DNA from: CAVPUA01 sp963708805
GTDB lineage: Bacteria; Actinomycetota; Actinomycetes; Mycobacteriales; Jatrophihabitantaceae
Reading direction: 5' to 3'
Assembly (NCBI GenBank): GCA_963708805.1
Contig: CAVPUA010000003.1
Span: 124,001-188,000, forward strand
DNA: 64,000 nucleotides
The position numbers and the translations under genes are program-made. A model generated the notes under the pieces. That model ran no database searches, was not told the origin of the DNA, and saw only the letters and a list, made by a program, of their open reading frames with translations. Of this stretch, positions 1-12,313 are shown in pieces. The stretch's first letter is position 1; every line of letters begins with the position of its first letter.

Positions 1-3000
1 TGACGCTCGACGGCGACGAACTGATCGGCGTGACGGCCGGACCGCCGGCGATCTGCGGGGGCGTCCCGTCGGCCGTCGCCGTGTCGCCGATGGTGGCGTT
101 GTCGATGTCGGCCTGGGTCACGGCGTAGGTCGCCGTGAACGTCGCCGACTGGTTGGGGGCGAGGGTCGCGGTCGCCCCGCCACACGTCCCGGCCGGGTTG
201 GCGAGCGCGAGGCAGGTGGGCGCCGTCGTCAGGGTCGCGGCCGGCGCGATCTGCGTGTCGGTGACGCCGACCTGGTCGAGTGTGACGTTGCCGGTGTTGG
301 TCGCGACGAACTGGTAGGTGATCACGTCGCCGGCCTTGGTGACCGCCGGAGTGAGCGACGACTTGACCATCGCGATCGCCGGGAACTGCAGCGTCGGGAT
401 CTTCTTCGTGGACGCCGCGGACGTCACCGCGGGGCCGGTCGGCGGGGTGCCCGACGCGGTGGCCGAGTCCGAGATCGAGCCGTTGTCGAGGTCGGCCTGC
501 GCCACGGTGTACGTCGCGGTGAAGGTTGCGGTCTGGCCGGGGATCAGCGTCGTGGTCGCCCCGGTGCAGGTCGCCGACGGCGTGGCCAGCGACTGGCAGG
601 TGGGGGTCGTCGTCAGAGCTGACGCCGGTGCCGCCTGCGTGTCGGTCACGCCGACTCCGGCCAACGTGACATTGCCCGAGTTGGTGACGGCGAACGAGTA
701 GGCGATCACGAAGCCGAGCGCCGACACGGCCGTGGTCGTCGAGGACTTGACGATCGTCAGCGCGGGGGCGGGGCTCGCGGTGACTTCGGCGGTCGACGTC
801 GCGGGGGCGGTCGGATCGCCCTGGACGTCGATGCCGGTCACGCTCGCTGTGTCGCTGCGGCTGCCCGCGTCGACGTCGGCCTGGGTGATCGTGTGCGTGG
901 TCGTCCCGGCACAGGTGACCGAAGCGCCGGGCGGCAGGCCACCGGCCGGGACCGCGCAGGGCACCGGTGACGCCGAGTCGGACGGGTCGGTGAGGTGCAG
1001 CGTGGCGAGGGTGGTGTTACCCGAGTTGGTGACCGTGAACGAATAGGTCACGACGTCGCCGGCCACGACGTCGTCCTGATCGGCGGCGGGGGCGACCGTG
1101 GCCGTCTTCACCAGCGTCAGCGCCGGCGTCGGGGTTGCCGAGACCGTTGCCATCGAGGTCGCCGGAGCGCTGACGTTGCCCTTCGTGTGAGGCCGTCGGG
1201 TTGCCCTTCGTATCGGTGCCCGTGGCCGACGCGGTGTCGCTGCGGCTGCCGGCGTCGACGTCGGCCTGGGTGATGGTGTGCGTCGTCGTCCCGCTGCAGG
1301 TCGTGCTCGCGCCGGGAGCGAGACCGCCCGCGCACGCGACCGGCGACGCGGAGTCCGACGGGTCGGTCAGGTTCAGCGACGCGAGCGTGGTGTTGCCGCT
1401 GTTGGTGATCGTGAACGAGTAGGTGACGACGTCCCCGACCTTGACGTTGGTCTGGTCGGCGGCCGGGGCCACGGTCGCGGTCTTCACCAGCGTCAGCGCC
1501 GGGCTCAGGAGTGGAGGTCACCGTCGCGGTCGATGTGGCCGGAGCCGTCGGGTTGCCCTTCGTGTCGGTGCCCGTGGCCGACGCGGTGTCGCTGCGGCTG
1601 CCGGCGTCGACGTCGGCCTGGGTGATGGTGTGCGTCGTCGTCCCGCTGCACGTCATGCAGGCGCCGGGAGCGAGACCACCCGCGCACGCGACCGGCGACG
1701 CCGAGTCCGACGGGTCGGTCAGATTCAGCGACGCGAGCGTGGTGTTGCCGCTGTTGGTGATCGTGAACGAGTAGGTGACGACGTCCCCGACCTTGACGTT
1801 GGTCTGGTCGGCGGCCGGGGCCACGGTCGCGGTCTTCACCAGCGTCAGCGCCGGGGCCGGGGTCGAGGTCACGGTGGCCGTCGAGGGGGCGGGCGCGGTC
1901 GCGTGTCCGACGGTGTCGGTGCCGGTCACGCTCGCCGTGTCGCTGCGGCTACCCGCGTCGACGTCAGCCTGGGTGATCGTGTGCGACGTCGTCCCGGCGC
2001 AGGCGATCGACGCACCCGGCGCCAACCCACCCGCGATCGCGCAGGCGACCGGCGACGCCGAGTCGGACGGATCGGTCAGGTGCACCGACGCGATCGTCGT
2101 GCTTCCGGTGTTCGTGACCTTGAACGAGTACGTGACGACGTCGCCGACCTTCACGTTCGACTGGTCCGCGGCCGGCGACACGGTCGCCGTCTTCAGAAGC
2201 GTGATCGCCGGCCCGGCCGTCGACGAGACGGTCGCGCTGGACGTCGCCGACGCGGTCACGTTCCCGCCCGAATCCGTGCCGGAAGCCGAGGCGGTGTCGG
2301 TGCGCGATCCGGCGTCGACGTCGGCCTGCGTCACGATGTAGGTCGTCGTACCCGTGCAGATCACGCTCCCCCCCGGAGCGAGGCCGCCGACCGGGACGGG
2401 GCAGGTCACCGGTGACGAGGAGTCCGACGGATCACTGACAACCAGAGTCGCGAGCGTGGTGTTACCCGTATTCGTCACCGTGAAGGAGTAGGTGACGACA
2501 TCGCCGACCTTGACGTTCGTCTGGTCAGCCGTTGGGGCGACCGTCGCCGTCTTCACCAGGGTCAACGCGGGCGCCGCCGCGGAGTGGACCGTCGCCGTCG
2601 AGCTGGCCCGGGGCGAGGTGTTGGCCCCGGTGTCGGTGCCCGTCGCCGTGGCGGTGTCGGACCGCGATCCGGCGTCGATGTCGGCCTGGGTGATGGTGTG
2701 GGCGGTCGTACCGGCGCACATGATGGCGACGCCCGGACTCAGGCCACCGGCCGGCGGTGCGCACGTCACGGGCGAGGCCGAGTCGGACGGGTCCGCGATG
2801 GTGAGCGAGGTCAGCGTGGTGTTGCCGACGTTGGTGATCTTGAACGAGTAGGTGACGACATCGCCGAGCTTCACGTTCGTCTGATCAGCCGCCGGCGCGA
2901 CCGTCGCCGTCTTCACCAGCGTCACGCCGGGACCCGGCACCGAGGGCGCGGTCGCCGTGGCTGACACGGCCGCCGCCTGGTGATCGTGCGTGTCGGTCCC

Positions 3001-6000
3001 GGTCGCCGTCGCCGTGTCCGAGCGCGAACCGGCGTCGACGTCGGCCTGGTTCACCGTGTGCGTCGTCGTCCCGACGCAGCTGATCGAGTTGCCGACGGCC
3101 AGGCCACCGACGGGGACCGGGCACGCAACCGGCGTCGGCGAGTCCTGTGGGTCCTCGACGTCGATGCTCGCGATGGTCGTGTTGCCCGTGTTCTTCACTA
3201 CGAACGAGTAGGTGATCAGGTCGCCGACCTGAAGGTTCAGCTGGTGCGCCGCCGGCGAGACCGTGGCGGTCTTGGTCAGACTGATCGCCGGCGCCGGGAC
3301 AGCGGTGACCGTCGCCGTCGACGTGGCCGGCGGCGAAGTGTTGCCCACCGCATCTGTCCCGGTTGCCGTCGCCGTGTCCGAGCGCGAACCGGCGTCGACA
3401 TCAGCCTGAGTGATCGTGTGCGTCGTCGTCCCGGTGCAGGTCACCGAAGCACCGATGAGCAAGCCGCCCACTGGAACCGCACAGGCCACCGCCGTGGCCG
3501 AGTCGCTCGGGTCGGTCACGTTCAGGCTGGTCAGGGTCGTGTTGCCGGTGTTCGTGATCTTGAACGAGTAGGTGACGACGTCCCCGACCTTGACGTTCGA
3601 CTGGTCGGCGGTTGGCGCGACCGCGGCCGTCTTGGTCACGCTCAGCGCGGGTGACTGCGTCGACGCGACGACCGCGGTCGACGTGGCGGGTGGGCTGGTA
3701 TTGCCCTTGGTGTCGGTACCCGTCGCGCTCGCCGTGTCGCTCCGCGTGCCGGCGTCCACATCGGCCTGCGTGATGGTGTGGGTCGTCGTCCCGCTGCACG
3801 TGATCGAGGCACCCGGCGCCAACCCACCCGCGCACGCAACCGGTGACGCGGAATCGGACGGATCCGTCAACGCGACCGACGCGATCGTCGTGTTACCCGA
3901 GTTCGTCACCTTGAACGAATACGTGACGACATCCCCGACCTTCACGTTCGCCTGGTCCGCCGCCGGGGCAACGGTCGCCGTCTTCACCAACGTGACCGCG
4001 GGAGCGGCGGTGGCTGTCACGGTGGCGGTCGACGTGGCGGCCGCCGTGGCGTGACCTCCGCTGTCGGTGCCCGTCACGCTCGCGGTATCCGACCGAGAAC
4101 CCGCATCGACATCAGCCTGCGTGATCGTGTGTGACGTCGTGCCCGAGCACGTGATCGACGCACCCGGCGCCAGACCGGCACCCAGCGAACAGGCCACCGG
4201 CGCCGCTGAGTCGGACGATCCGTCAACGCGACCGACGCGATCGTCGTGTTACCCGAGTTCGTCACCTTGAACGAATAGGTGACGACGTCACCGACCTTCA
4301 CGTTCGACTGGTCAGCCGCGGGTGTCACCGTGGCCGTCTTCACCAACGTGACCGCGGGAGCAGCGACAGCCGAGACGGTCGCGGTCGACATGACCGGAGC
4401 CGTCGCGTGTCCCCCGGTATCGGTCCCGGTCACCGACGCGGTGTCCGATCGCGAACCGGCATCGACATCAGCCTGAGTGATCGTGTGTGACGTCGTGCCC
4501 GAGCACATGATCGACGCACCCGGCGCCAACCCACCCGCGCACGCAACCGGTGACGCCGAGTCGGAGGGGTCAGTCAGGTTGAGGCTGGCGATCGTCGTGT
4601 TACCCGAGTTCGTGACCTTGAACGAGTAGGTGACGACATCCCCGACCTTCACGTTCGCCTGATCAGCCGCGGGTGCCACCGTGGCCGTCTTCACCAACGT
4701 GACCGCGGGAGCAGCGACAGCCGAGACGGTCGCCGTCGAGGTGGCGGCCGCCGTGGTGTGACCGCCGGCATCGGTGCCCGTCACGCTCGCGGTATCCGAG
4801 CGAGAACCCGCATCGACATCAGCCTGCGTGATCGTGTGAGTCGTCGTGCCCGAGCACGTGATCGACGCACCCGGCGCCAGCCCGGCACCGACCGAACACG
4901 TGACGGGCGCGGCCGAATCCGACGGGTCGGTCAGGTTGAGGCTGGCGATCGTCGTGTTACCCGAGTTCGTCACCTTGAACGAATACGTGACGACATCACC
5001 GACCTTCACGTTCGCCTGATCCGCGACCGGAGCCACGGTCGCCGTCTTCACCAGCGTGACCGCGGGAGCGGCGGTGGCTGTCACGGTGGCGGTCGACGTC
5101 GCGGCCGCCGTGGCGTGACCGCCGCTGTCGGTGCCCGTGACGCTGGCGGTGTCATTTCGGGTGCCCGCATCGACATCAGCCTGCGTGATCGTGTGTGACG
5201 TCGTGCCCGAGCACGTGATCGACGCACCCGGCGCCAGACCGGCGCCGACCGAACACGCGACGGGCGCCGCCGAATCCGACGGGTCAGTCAGGTTGAGGCT
5301 GGCGATCGTCGTGTTACCCGAGTTCGTGACCTTGAACGAGTAGGTGACAACGTCCCCGACCTTCACGTTCGCCTGATCTGCCGCCGGGGACACGGTCGCC
5401 GATCTTCGTCAGCGTCACCGCCGGACCAGCCATGGCCGACACGATGGCCGTCGAGGTGGCTGCCGCCGTGGTGTGACCGCCGGTATCGGTCCCGGTCACG
5501 CGACGCCGTATCCGACCGCGAACCGGCGTCGACATCGGCCTGCGTGATCGTGTGCGACGTCGTCCCGGTGCACGTGATCGATGCACCCGGCGCCAGACCG
5601 GCACCGACCGAACACGCGACGGGCGCCGCCGAATCCGACGGATCCGTCAACACCACCGACGCGATCGTCGTGTTACCCGAGTTCGTCACCTTGAACGAAT
5701 ACGTGACGACATCCCCGACCTTCACGTTCGCCTGGTCCGCGACCGGAGCCACGGTGGCCGTCTTCACCAACGTAACGGCGGGAGCAGCGACAGCCGAGAC
5801 GGTCGCCGTCGAAGTGGCGGCCGCCGTCATGTGACCGCCGGCTGTCGGTGCCGGTCACCGACGCCGTGTCCGAGCGAGAACCGGCATCGACATCAGCCTG
5901 CGTGATCGTGTGGGTCGTCGTCCCGCTGCACGTGACAGTTGCGCCGGGCGCGAGACCGCCTACGCAGGTGATCGGCGACGCCGAATCGGACGGGTCAGTC

Positions 6001-9000
6001 AGGTTGAGGCTGGTGATCGTCGTGTTGCCCGAGTTCGTCACCTTGAACGAATACGTGACGACGTCCCCGACCTTGACGTTCGCCTGGTCCGCGACCGGAG
6101 CCACTGTGGCCGTCTTCACCAACGTAACGGCGGGAGCAGCGACAGCCGAGACGGTCGCCGTCGAAGTGGCGGCCGCCGTGATGTGACCGCCGCTGTCGGT
6201 GCCCGTCACCGACGCCGTGTCCGAGCGAGAACCGGCATCGACATCAGCCTGCGTGATCGTGTGGGTCGTCGTGCCGCTGCACGTGACAGTTGCGCCGGGT
6301 GCGAGACCGCCTACGCAGGTGATCGGCGACGCCGAATCGGACGGGTCAGTCAGGTTGAGGCTGGTGATCGTCGTGTTGCCCGAGTTCGTCACCTTGAACG
6401 AGTAAGTGACGACATCCCCGACCTTGACGTTCGCCTGATCGGCGACCGGAGCGACCGTGGCCGTCTTCGCCAACGTAACGGCGGGAGCAGCGACAGCCGA
6501 GACGGTCGCCGTCGAGGTGGCTGCCGCCGTGGTGTGACCGCCGCTGTCGGTGCCCGTCACCGACGCCGTATCCGACCGCGAACCCGCATCGACATCGGCC
6601 TGCGTGATCGTGTGCGACGTCGTCCCGGTGCACGTGATCGACGCACCCGGCGCCAGACCGGCACCGACCGAACACGCCACCGGCGACGCCGAATCCGACG
6701 GATCCGTCAACACCACCGACGCGATCGTCGTGTTACCCGAGTTCGTCACCCTGAACGAATAGGTGACGACATCCCCGACCTTCACGTTCACCTGATCCGC
6801 GACCGGAGCCACCGTCGCCGTCTTCAGCAGCGTCACCGCCGGAGCGGCGCTGGCCGAAACAGTCGCCGTCGACGTCGCGGCCGCCGTCATATGTCCGCCG
6901 GCGTCGGTGCCGGTCAGCGACGCCGTGTCCGACCGCGAACCCGCATCGACATCAGCCTGCGTGATCGTGTGCGACGTCGTGCCCGAGCACGTGATCGACG
7001 CACCCGGCGCCAGACCGGCACCGACCGAACACGCCACCGGCGACGCCGAGTCGGACGCATCTGTCAACGCCACCGACGCGATCGTCGTGTTACCCGAGTT
7101 CGTCACCTTGAACGAATACGTGACGACATCCCCGACCTTCACGTTCAACTGATCCGCTGCCGGCGCAACCGTCGCCGTCTTCACGAGCGTGACCTTCGGC
7201 GTTGCGGTCGCCGTGACGATCGCGGTCGAGGTTGCCGCCGACGTGATGTGTCCCCCGGCGTCGGTCCCGGTCACCGACGCCGTGTCCGAGCGAGAACCGG
7301 CATCGACATCAGCCTGCGTGATCGTGTGTGACGTCGTCCCGGAACACGTGATCGACGCACCCGGCGTCAGACCGGCACCCAGTGAACACGCGACGGCCGA
7401 CACCGAATCGGACGGGTCGGTCAACGCGACCGACGACAACGTCGTGTTACCCGAGTTCGTCACCTTGAACGAATACGTGACGACATCCCCGACCTTCACG
7501 TTCGACTGGTCCGCGACCGGAGCCACCGTGGCCGTCTTCACCAGAGACACCGCGGGCGCGGGTGTCGAGCTCACCGTCGCGGTCGAGGTGAAGGGCGCCG
7601 ACGTGCTGCCGCCGGCTTCCGTTCCCGTTGCCGACGCGGTGTCCGAGCGAGAACCGGCGTCGACGTCGGCCTGCGTGATCGTGTGGGTAGTCGTCCCGGA
7701 GCAGGTGACGTTGGCGCCGACGATCAGCCCGCCCACCGGCGGCGCACAGGCGACGGCGCTGCCCGAGTCCGACGGGTCGTTGACGGTAAGCGTCGTCAGC
7801 GTGACGTTGCCGGTGTTCGTGATCTTGAACGAATAGGTGACGACATCGCCGAGCTTGACGTTCGCCTGATCGGCCGCCGGCGAGACCGTTGCTGTCTTGA
7901 CCAACGTCACGGCGGGGGCCGGCGTGATGGGCGTGACGATCGTGCTCGAGCAGTGGGTCGTGGCCGCGGGGCAGCTCGTGTCACCGCCACCGGTCACGGT
8001 GGCCGTGTTCGACACCGACGTCCCCGCCGCTGTGGTGGGCGTTACGGGTATGACGAACGACGTGGACGCGTTCAGGGCTAGGCCGCTGGCGATGGTGCAC
8101 GTGACCGTCTGCCCGGCCACCGTGCATCCGGTCGGCGGCGTTCCGATCGTCAGTCCGGACGGGATGGTGTCGGACACGGTCGCCGCTGACGTCGTAGCCA
8201 GGCCGGTGTTGGTCACCGTGAGCGTGTAGCTGGTGGCGGTGCCGACGACCATGGGCGAGCTGCCCACCGTCTTGACGATGGTCAACGTGGTCGGGTTCGG
8301 CGAGTTGGTCAGGAGGCACGAGATGTTCGCGCCGGTGACCGGGGTGATCGCCAGCGAACCACTGAACGCAGCGCCGTTCGGCAGCCCGGTCTGCACACTG
8401 TTCGCGTCCGTACAGGTGATGGTCGAGACGTAGTTGCTCAGCGAACCCGAGGTGGCCGCCTCGGTCAGGAAGTACTTCGTGCCCGCGGCGGCGGTGTACG
8501 TCCCGGTCGTGCCCGTGCCGGCGGTGACCGTCGAGCCCGTGCCGGTCGTGGTGGTGGTGCCCGGGACCGTGACGGCCGGCCCGCTGGCGCTACCGGTCCG
8601 GAGCGCGACCTGGAACTGGTCACCGGCATTGACCCGGTTGCCGCCCAGCGCCTTGCTCAGACTGATCCTGGGTAGCGGGGTGTTGGTCATGGTGCACATG
8701 ACGAAGGCGAGCGGTGTCGTCGACGTGGCCGGGCTCGGGAACACGAGGGTGTAGCTGGTGGTCGTCACGGCCGTGGTGGCGATCGGCGCGTTACCGTTCG
8801 CCGTGTCGACGCACGAGATCGACGTCGTGTAGTTGGCCAGCGATCCGCTCGCCGCCGTCTCGGTCAGCGTGTAGGTGGTGCCGATGATGCCGATCACCGG
8901 ACCGGCAGTGGCCGAGGCGGCCGTCTGCTGGCCCGTGCTCGATCCGGACGTCGTCCCGGTGTTGCCCGAGGTGACCCCGCCGCCCGTCACCGACAACGCG

Positions 9001-11780
9001 AATTGGTCGCTCGGGTCGGCGCGCCCGACGATGTTCTTCTGCAGGCTCACCGAGCCGTTGATCACGCAGTTCGCCAAGTCGGTCACCGACGACGAGTTGC
9101 CCGAGAAGGTGATCGCCCCACCCACCTGGGCTCCGGTGTTCGGGTTCAGCTTGAGCAGCGTGCCGGACTGCGTCGACACGTACAGGTAGCCGTTGCCGTC
9201 GAACGCGATGCCGTTCTCGACGATGCCCGCGGGCAGCGTGGTCAGCAACGATCCGGTGAGGGCCGCCGTGCCGGCGGTGGTCGGGACGTTCGAGATGCGA
9301 ATGAGTTGTCCAGGACCGCCGGAGGGCGCCACGACCATCAGCATGTTGCCGTTGGAGTCGAAGACGATGTCGCCGTTCGTGCCGGTGAAGCCGCTCACCG
9401 TGCCGATGAAGCCGATCGCGGTGTTCGTCGTGGTGTCGAACGCGTAGATGTCCTGCTTGGAGTTGTCACTGCTCTCGGCGGCTCCGAAGTAGAAGATGCC
9501 GTTGACCGGATTGATGCCACCGCGCAGAGGACCGTCGGTCATCGTGTTCACGATCGCGGTGCCGGGGTAGGTGGTCACCGCCTTCGTGCCGGCGTCGTAG
9601 CGGCTGACGGTCGGAACGGTGCCCTTGGTGCCCCCGGCCGCCTGGTTGATCACGTAGGCGGCGGCCCCACCGACGGTGACGGCCAGGGCGTTCGCATTCG
9701 TGATGCCGGACGGCCAGGTCGCCAGGATCGTCGAGGCGCCCGTCGTCGTGTTGGTGGACAGCAGGTGGGTCAGGTCCGTGGCGTAGACCTGGCCGGTCGC
9801 GCAGACCAGGGGCGCGTTCACGGTGGTCGTCACCGAGCAGCCGTTGGCGGTACAACTGCCGCCCTGTCCGGTGGCGGTGACGGAGTTGATCAACGACTGA
9901 TTGCCGTTGTCGGGCTTGTTGACCGTCGCCGAGTAGGTGATCGTGGCGGTCGCACCGACGGCCAGCGGCCCCGAGGCGGTCAGCGGATTCGGACCGGCGA
10001 ACGTCCACCCCGGCACGTTGCTGGCGGCGTCGTTGTCGTAGGTCGCATCGTCGGTGACCCCCGAGAAGTCATCGGCGAAGGAGGCCGGGAAACCGGCCGT
10101 GTACGCGATGGTTCCCGTGTTGGTGACCGCGACCGAATAGGTGACCGTCTGCCCGGCGAGCAGGCTGCTCGGCGTCGCCGTCTTGGTGATCGTGTAGGAC
10201 GCCGACGTGTTCGTGAACGTGCAGGCGATGGTGGCGCCGCTGACCAGGGCGGCCGCGCTGAGCGTGACCGTTCCGGCCGTCAGGTTGTTGGTCGCTGTGC
10301 CCGAGCCGAGACCGGTGCACGTGATGCCGGTCAGCGCGAACCCGGTGGTCGCTGCCTCGGTGATCACCGTCTGGGTGTTCGTCGCTGCGAGGGTCTCGGT
10401 GGCGGCGGCCTTGGCCGTGCCGGCGGTGGTCGTCGCGATCGTCTGCGGGGTGTAGCCGTTGGTGCCGCTGAAGTTGAACGAGCCGGTCGCGCCGTTGCTG
10501 ACCTTCGAGATCGTGATCGTCGGAGCGACGTCGCTGACGGTCAGGGTCGCCGAGCCGGGCGGGTTGACGCCGCTCGATGCGCTGATGTTCGAGGCGCTGT
10601 TCGTGTACGAACCCGCTGCCGCGGCCGTCACGTCGACCTGGAACGTGCAGGACGCAGTGCCCGCAGTGAGCGTCCCGGTGAACTTCACGCTGGTCGACCC
10701 GGACGTCGCGCCGGTCTGCGACGCCGTGTTGCACGTGGAGGAGTAGTTCGGCGTCGCGGCCACCTTGAGACCGGTGGGCAACGAATCGGTGAAGGTGAAG
10801 CCGCCCTTGGCCTGCAGGTCGGTGGTGTTGGTGACGGTGAACTTCATCGTCGAGGTGCCGTTGGTGCTGATCGCGGCCGGGGTGAACGCCTTGTCCAGCT
10901 GCGGGGTGACGTCGACGATCTGCGGCAGGTCGAAGGCGACGTCGTTGCCGCTGCCAGTGGCGGTGGCGTTGTAGATCTGCAGACCCAGCGTCGTCGTGCC
11001 GGTGGCGGCGACCTGGAACGCGGGCGACTGCAGCTTGTTGACGATCGTGCCGTCCGGGTAGGTGGTGCCGCCCGTCGCCGTGCACGGGTCCAGGTTGGAC
11101 GCAAGGACGTTGGCCGTGCCGTTCACGATCAGTGAGAAGCGCAGCTTCGCGTCGCCCGTCGGGCAGTTCTTCTCGCCGTAGTACGCCGAAATCGCGTAGT
11201 AGTGGCCGGCGACGGCCGGGACGGTGTTGGTCTTGGTGGCCAGCTGGATGCCCGCGGCCTGGGTGCCGTTGGCGCTGTTCGTGTAGTCGGCCAGAACCTG
11301 GTTGGACGCCGCCTGAGTCGCGGTCTGGCCCTGAGACAGCCCGAGGTCGGTCGCCATCTGCTGCAGATCGGGCCACGCGGTCTGCCGAGTGCAGTTGGCA
11401 TCCTGCGCGGTGGTCGGCACGGTCGTGGTGCTGGTCATGATCCAGCCGTTGCAGTTGCCGGCCGCCGGCGTCCAGGCGGTGTCCGCGGTGTAGGCCAGGC
11501 CGTTCGCGCCGCTCCCACCCGGGCCCGGGGTGTAGCTCGTACCGGTCGACCCGGTGTAGTTCAGCACGCTGATGGCGCTGGTCGCCGCGGACTGGTTGGA
11601 GAAGTCTTCGGTATAGACCGGGGTGCCGGCCTGGGTGGTTCCGGGGCTGCCGGGGGTCGTTGCGGCGGCCGGTGCGACCCAGACCACCAACGAGACACCG
11701 GAAGTGATCAGGATGCCGGCCGTGACTGTGGCGATCCGACGACGAGATCGCGCCCACAGCGAGGACGACGTGCGTGCCAC
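1..11780 (-). CDS. Giant secreted DUF11-like repeat surface protein, C-terminus outside the window, several frameshifts
   Basis: I chose a GTG start at 11780 because GGGAG lies 8 nt upstream; an in-frame GTG at 11813 is the alternative. The N-terminus has a basic stretch, a hydrophobic segment and an AAA/TT cleavage-like site, so it is exported. Next come a Cys-containing N-terminal domain, DUF11/DUF7933-like modules, a propeller-like segment of roughly 250 residues (about 9.0-9.8 kb) with recurring VFDSNGN/AFDGNGY-type strands, SdrD/SpaA-like modules, and then about twenty repeats of roughly 117 residues. Each repeat carries NVKVGDVVTYSF, GNTT, DPSDS and TITQADVDAG. Two more divergent modules lie below position 1000 and the frame is open at base 1. 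Reading-frame breaks occur near 5830, 5510, 5400, 4215, 1505 and 1190, each explained by a small indel against the neighbouring repeat. It is probably an adhesin or surface-layer stalk. The anchor and function are not visible. Confidence 0.85.
1030..7910 (-). repeat. About twenty tandem ~350-bp coding repeats (DUF11/DUF7507-like)
   Basis: Recurring blocks encode DQxNVKVGDVVTYSF near positions 1060, 1430, 1785, 2150, 2505, 2865, 3225, 3585, 3945, 4290, 4640, 5000, 5360, 5720, 6075, 6415, 6775, 7135, 7490 and 7850, a period of about 340-365 bp. Adjacent units are very similar at nucleotide level; the 5.7-6.5 kb copies are nearly identical over long stretches. The array sits inside one reading frame, so these are protein repeats and not intergenic elements. 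Near-identity makes the copy number unreliable in an assembly. Confidence 0.9.
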
Positions 11781-11810
11781 TTGATCCACTCCCGGGGGTA
11801 GAGCGGTGAT

Positions 11811-11897
11811 CACTTAAATCACACGAGTCTCACGGGTATTAAAAGCGAGACCCGCGCACAGTAAAGCGGACTTTAAGTGAATGCACCAACATGGCAA
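11811..11897 (-). promoter_or_regulatory. Candidate promoter and inverted repeat upstream of the giant repeat protein
   Basis: On the minus strand a TTGCCA (11897-11892) and a TAAAGT (11875-11870) are separated by 16 bp, which would start transcription near 11863, about 80 nt before the GTG. An 8-bp inverted repeat, CACTTAAA at 11811-11818 and TTTAAGTG at 11872-11879, brackets the likely start and overlaps the -10. The region is clearly AT-richer than its surroundings. Moderate to weak matches only. Confidence 0.3.
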
Positions 11898-12313
11898 TAA
11901 AACCGTTGCCAAACAGGGAACGCAGTCCGCTATTGAGTCGAGTGGCCTTACTCGGGCATTCGGCGCCGAATTTTGGGGAGTTTCATACGTTTTAAGGAGC
12001 TATCGCACGCTCCAGAACCGGCACTGGTGCAGGCGACCAGAGGCCGACCTCCGTGTGCGAACGATCCGCCGCTCGAAGTGAACGGAAAAGATCACACGTT
12101 GGGTGAGCAATCGATCATCGCTGCGGTTACACCACGCGGCCGTCGACGCCCGAACTGCGTGAGCGGCCGCCACCTCGGGGAAGGCGGCGGCCGCTCACCT
12201 CAAGGAGACGGTCCAACCCACCGATCGTGTCGCGGAATCGAGCCAGTCCAATTCCGGCCGGTTCAGCACCGGTTCAGACGTGTTCACGCCCGCTCAGGCC
12301 GGGTCGCGCCGGA
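11814..12313. other. 500-bp intergenic region with AT-rich promoter zone and one strong hairpin
   Basis: No convincing gene on either strand. The part near 11814-12000 is AT-rich and probably holds the promoter of the giant protein. The part near 12159-12198 is a strong hairpin listed separately. A small stem, TGGCAA/TTGCCA, lies at 11892-11911. Nothing resembling a known riboswitch was recognised. Confidence 0.5.
12159..12198 (-). terminator. 13-bp perfect stem-loop downstream of the lipoprotein gene
   Basis: Arms 12159-12171 and 12186-12198 are perfectly complementary (GTGAGCGGCCGCC and its complement) around a 14-nt loop. It lies about 115 nt past the stop of the minus-strand lipoprotein gene and has no U-tract, like many actinobacterial I-shaped terminators. 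It could also insulate the promoter of the giant protein. Confidence 0.5.

Noticed and set aside
1030..7910. Possible CRISPR array because of regular repeats
   Set aside because: The period is ~350 bp, far too long, without unique spacers between short identical repeats. The units encode protein continuously.
9003..11135. Long plus-strand open frame of about 710 codons opposite the giant protein, and similar frames at 5910-7331 and 1423-2415
   Set aside because: Arg/Gly/Asp-rich composition with no domains. They are antisense shadows of a high-GC gene whose minus-strand frame has a signal peptide and clear repeats.
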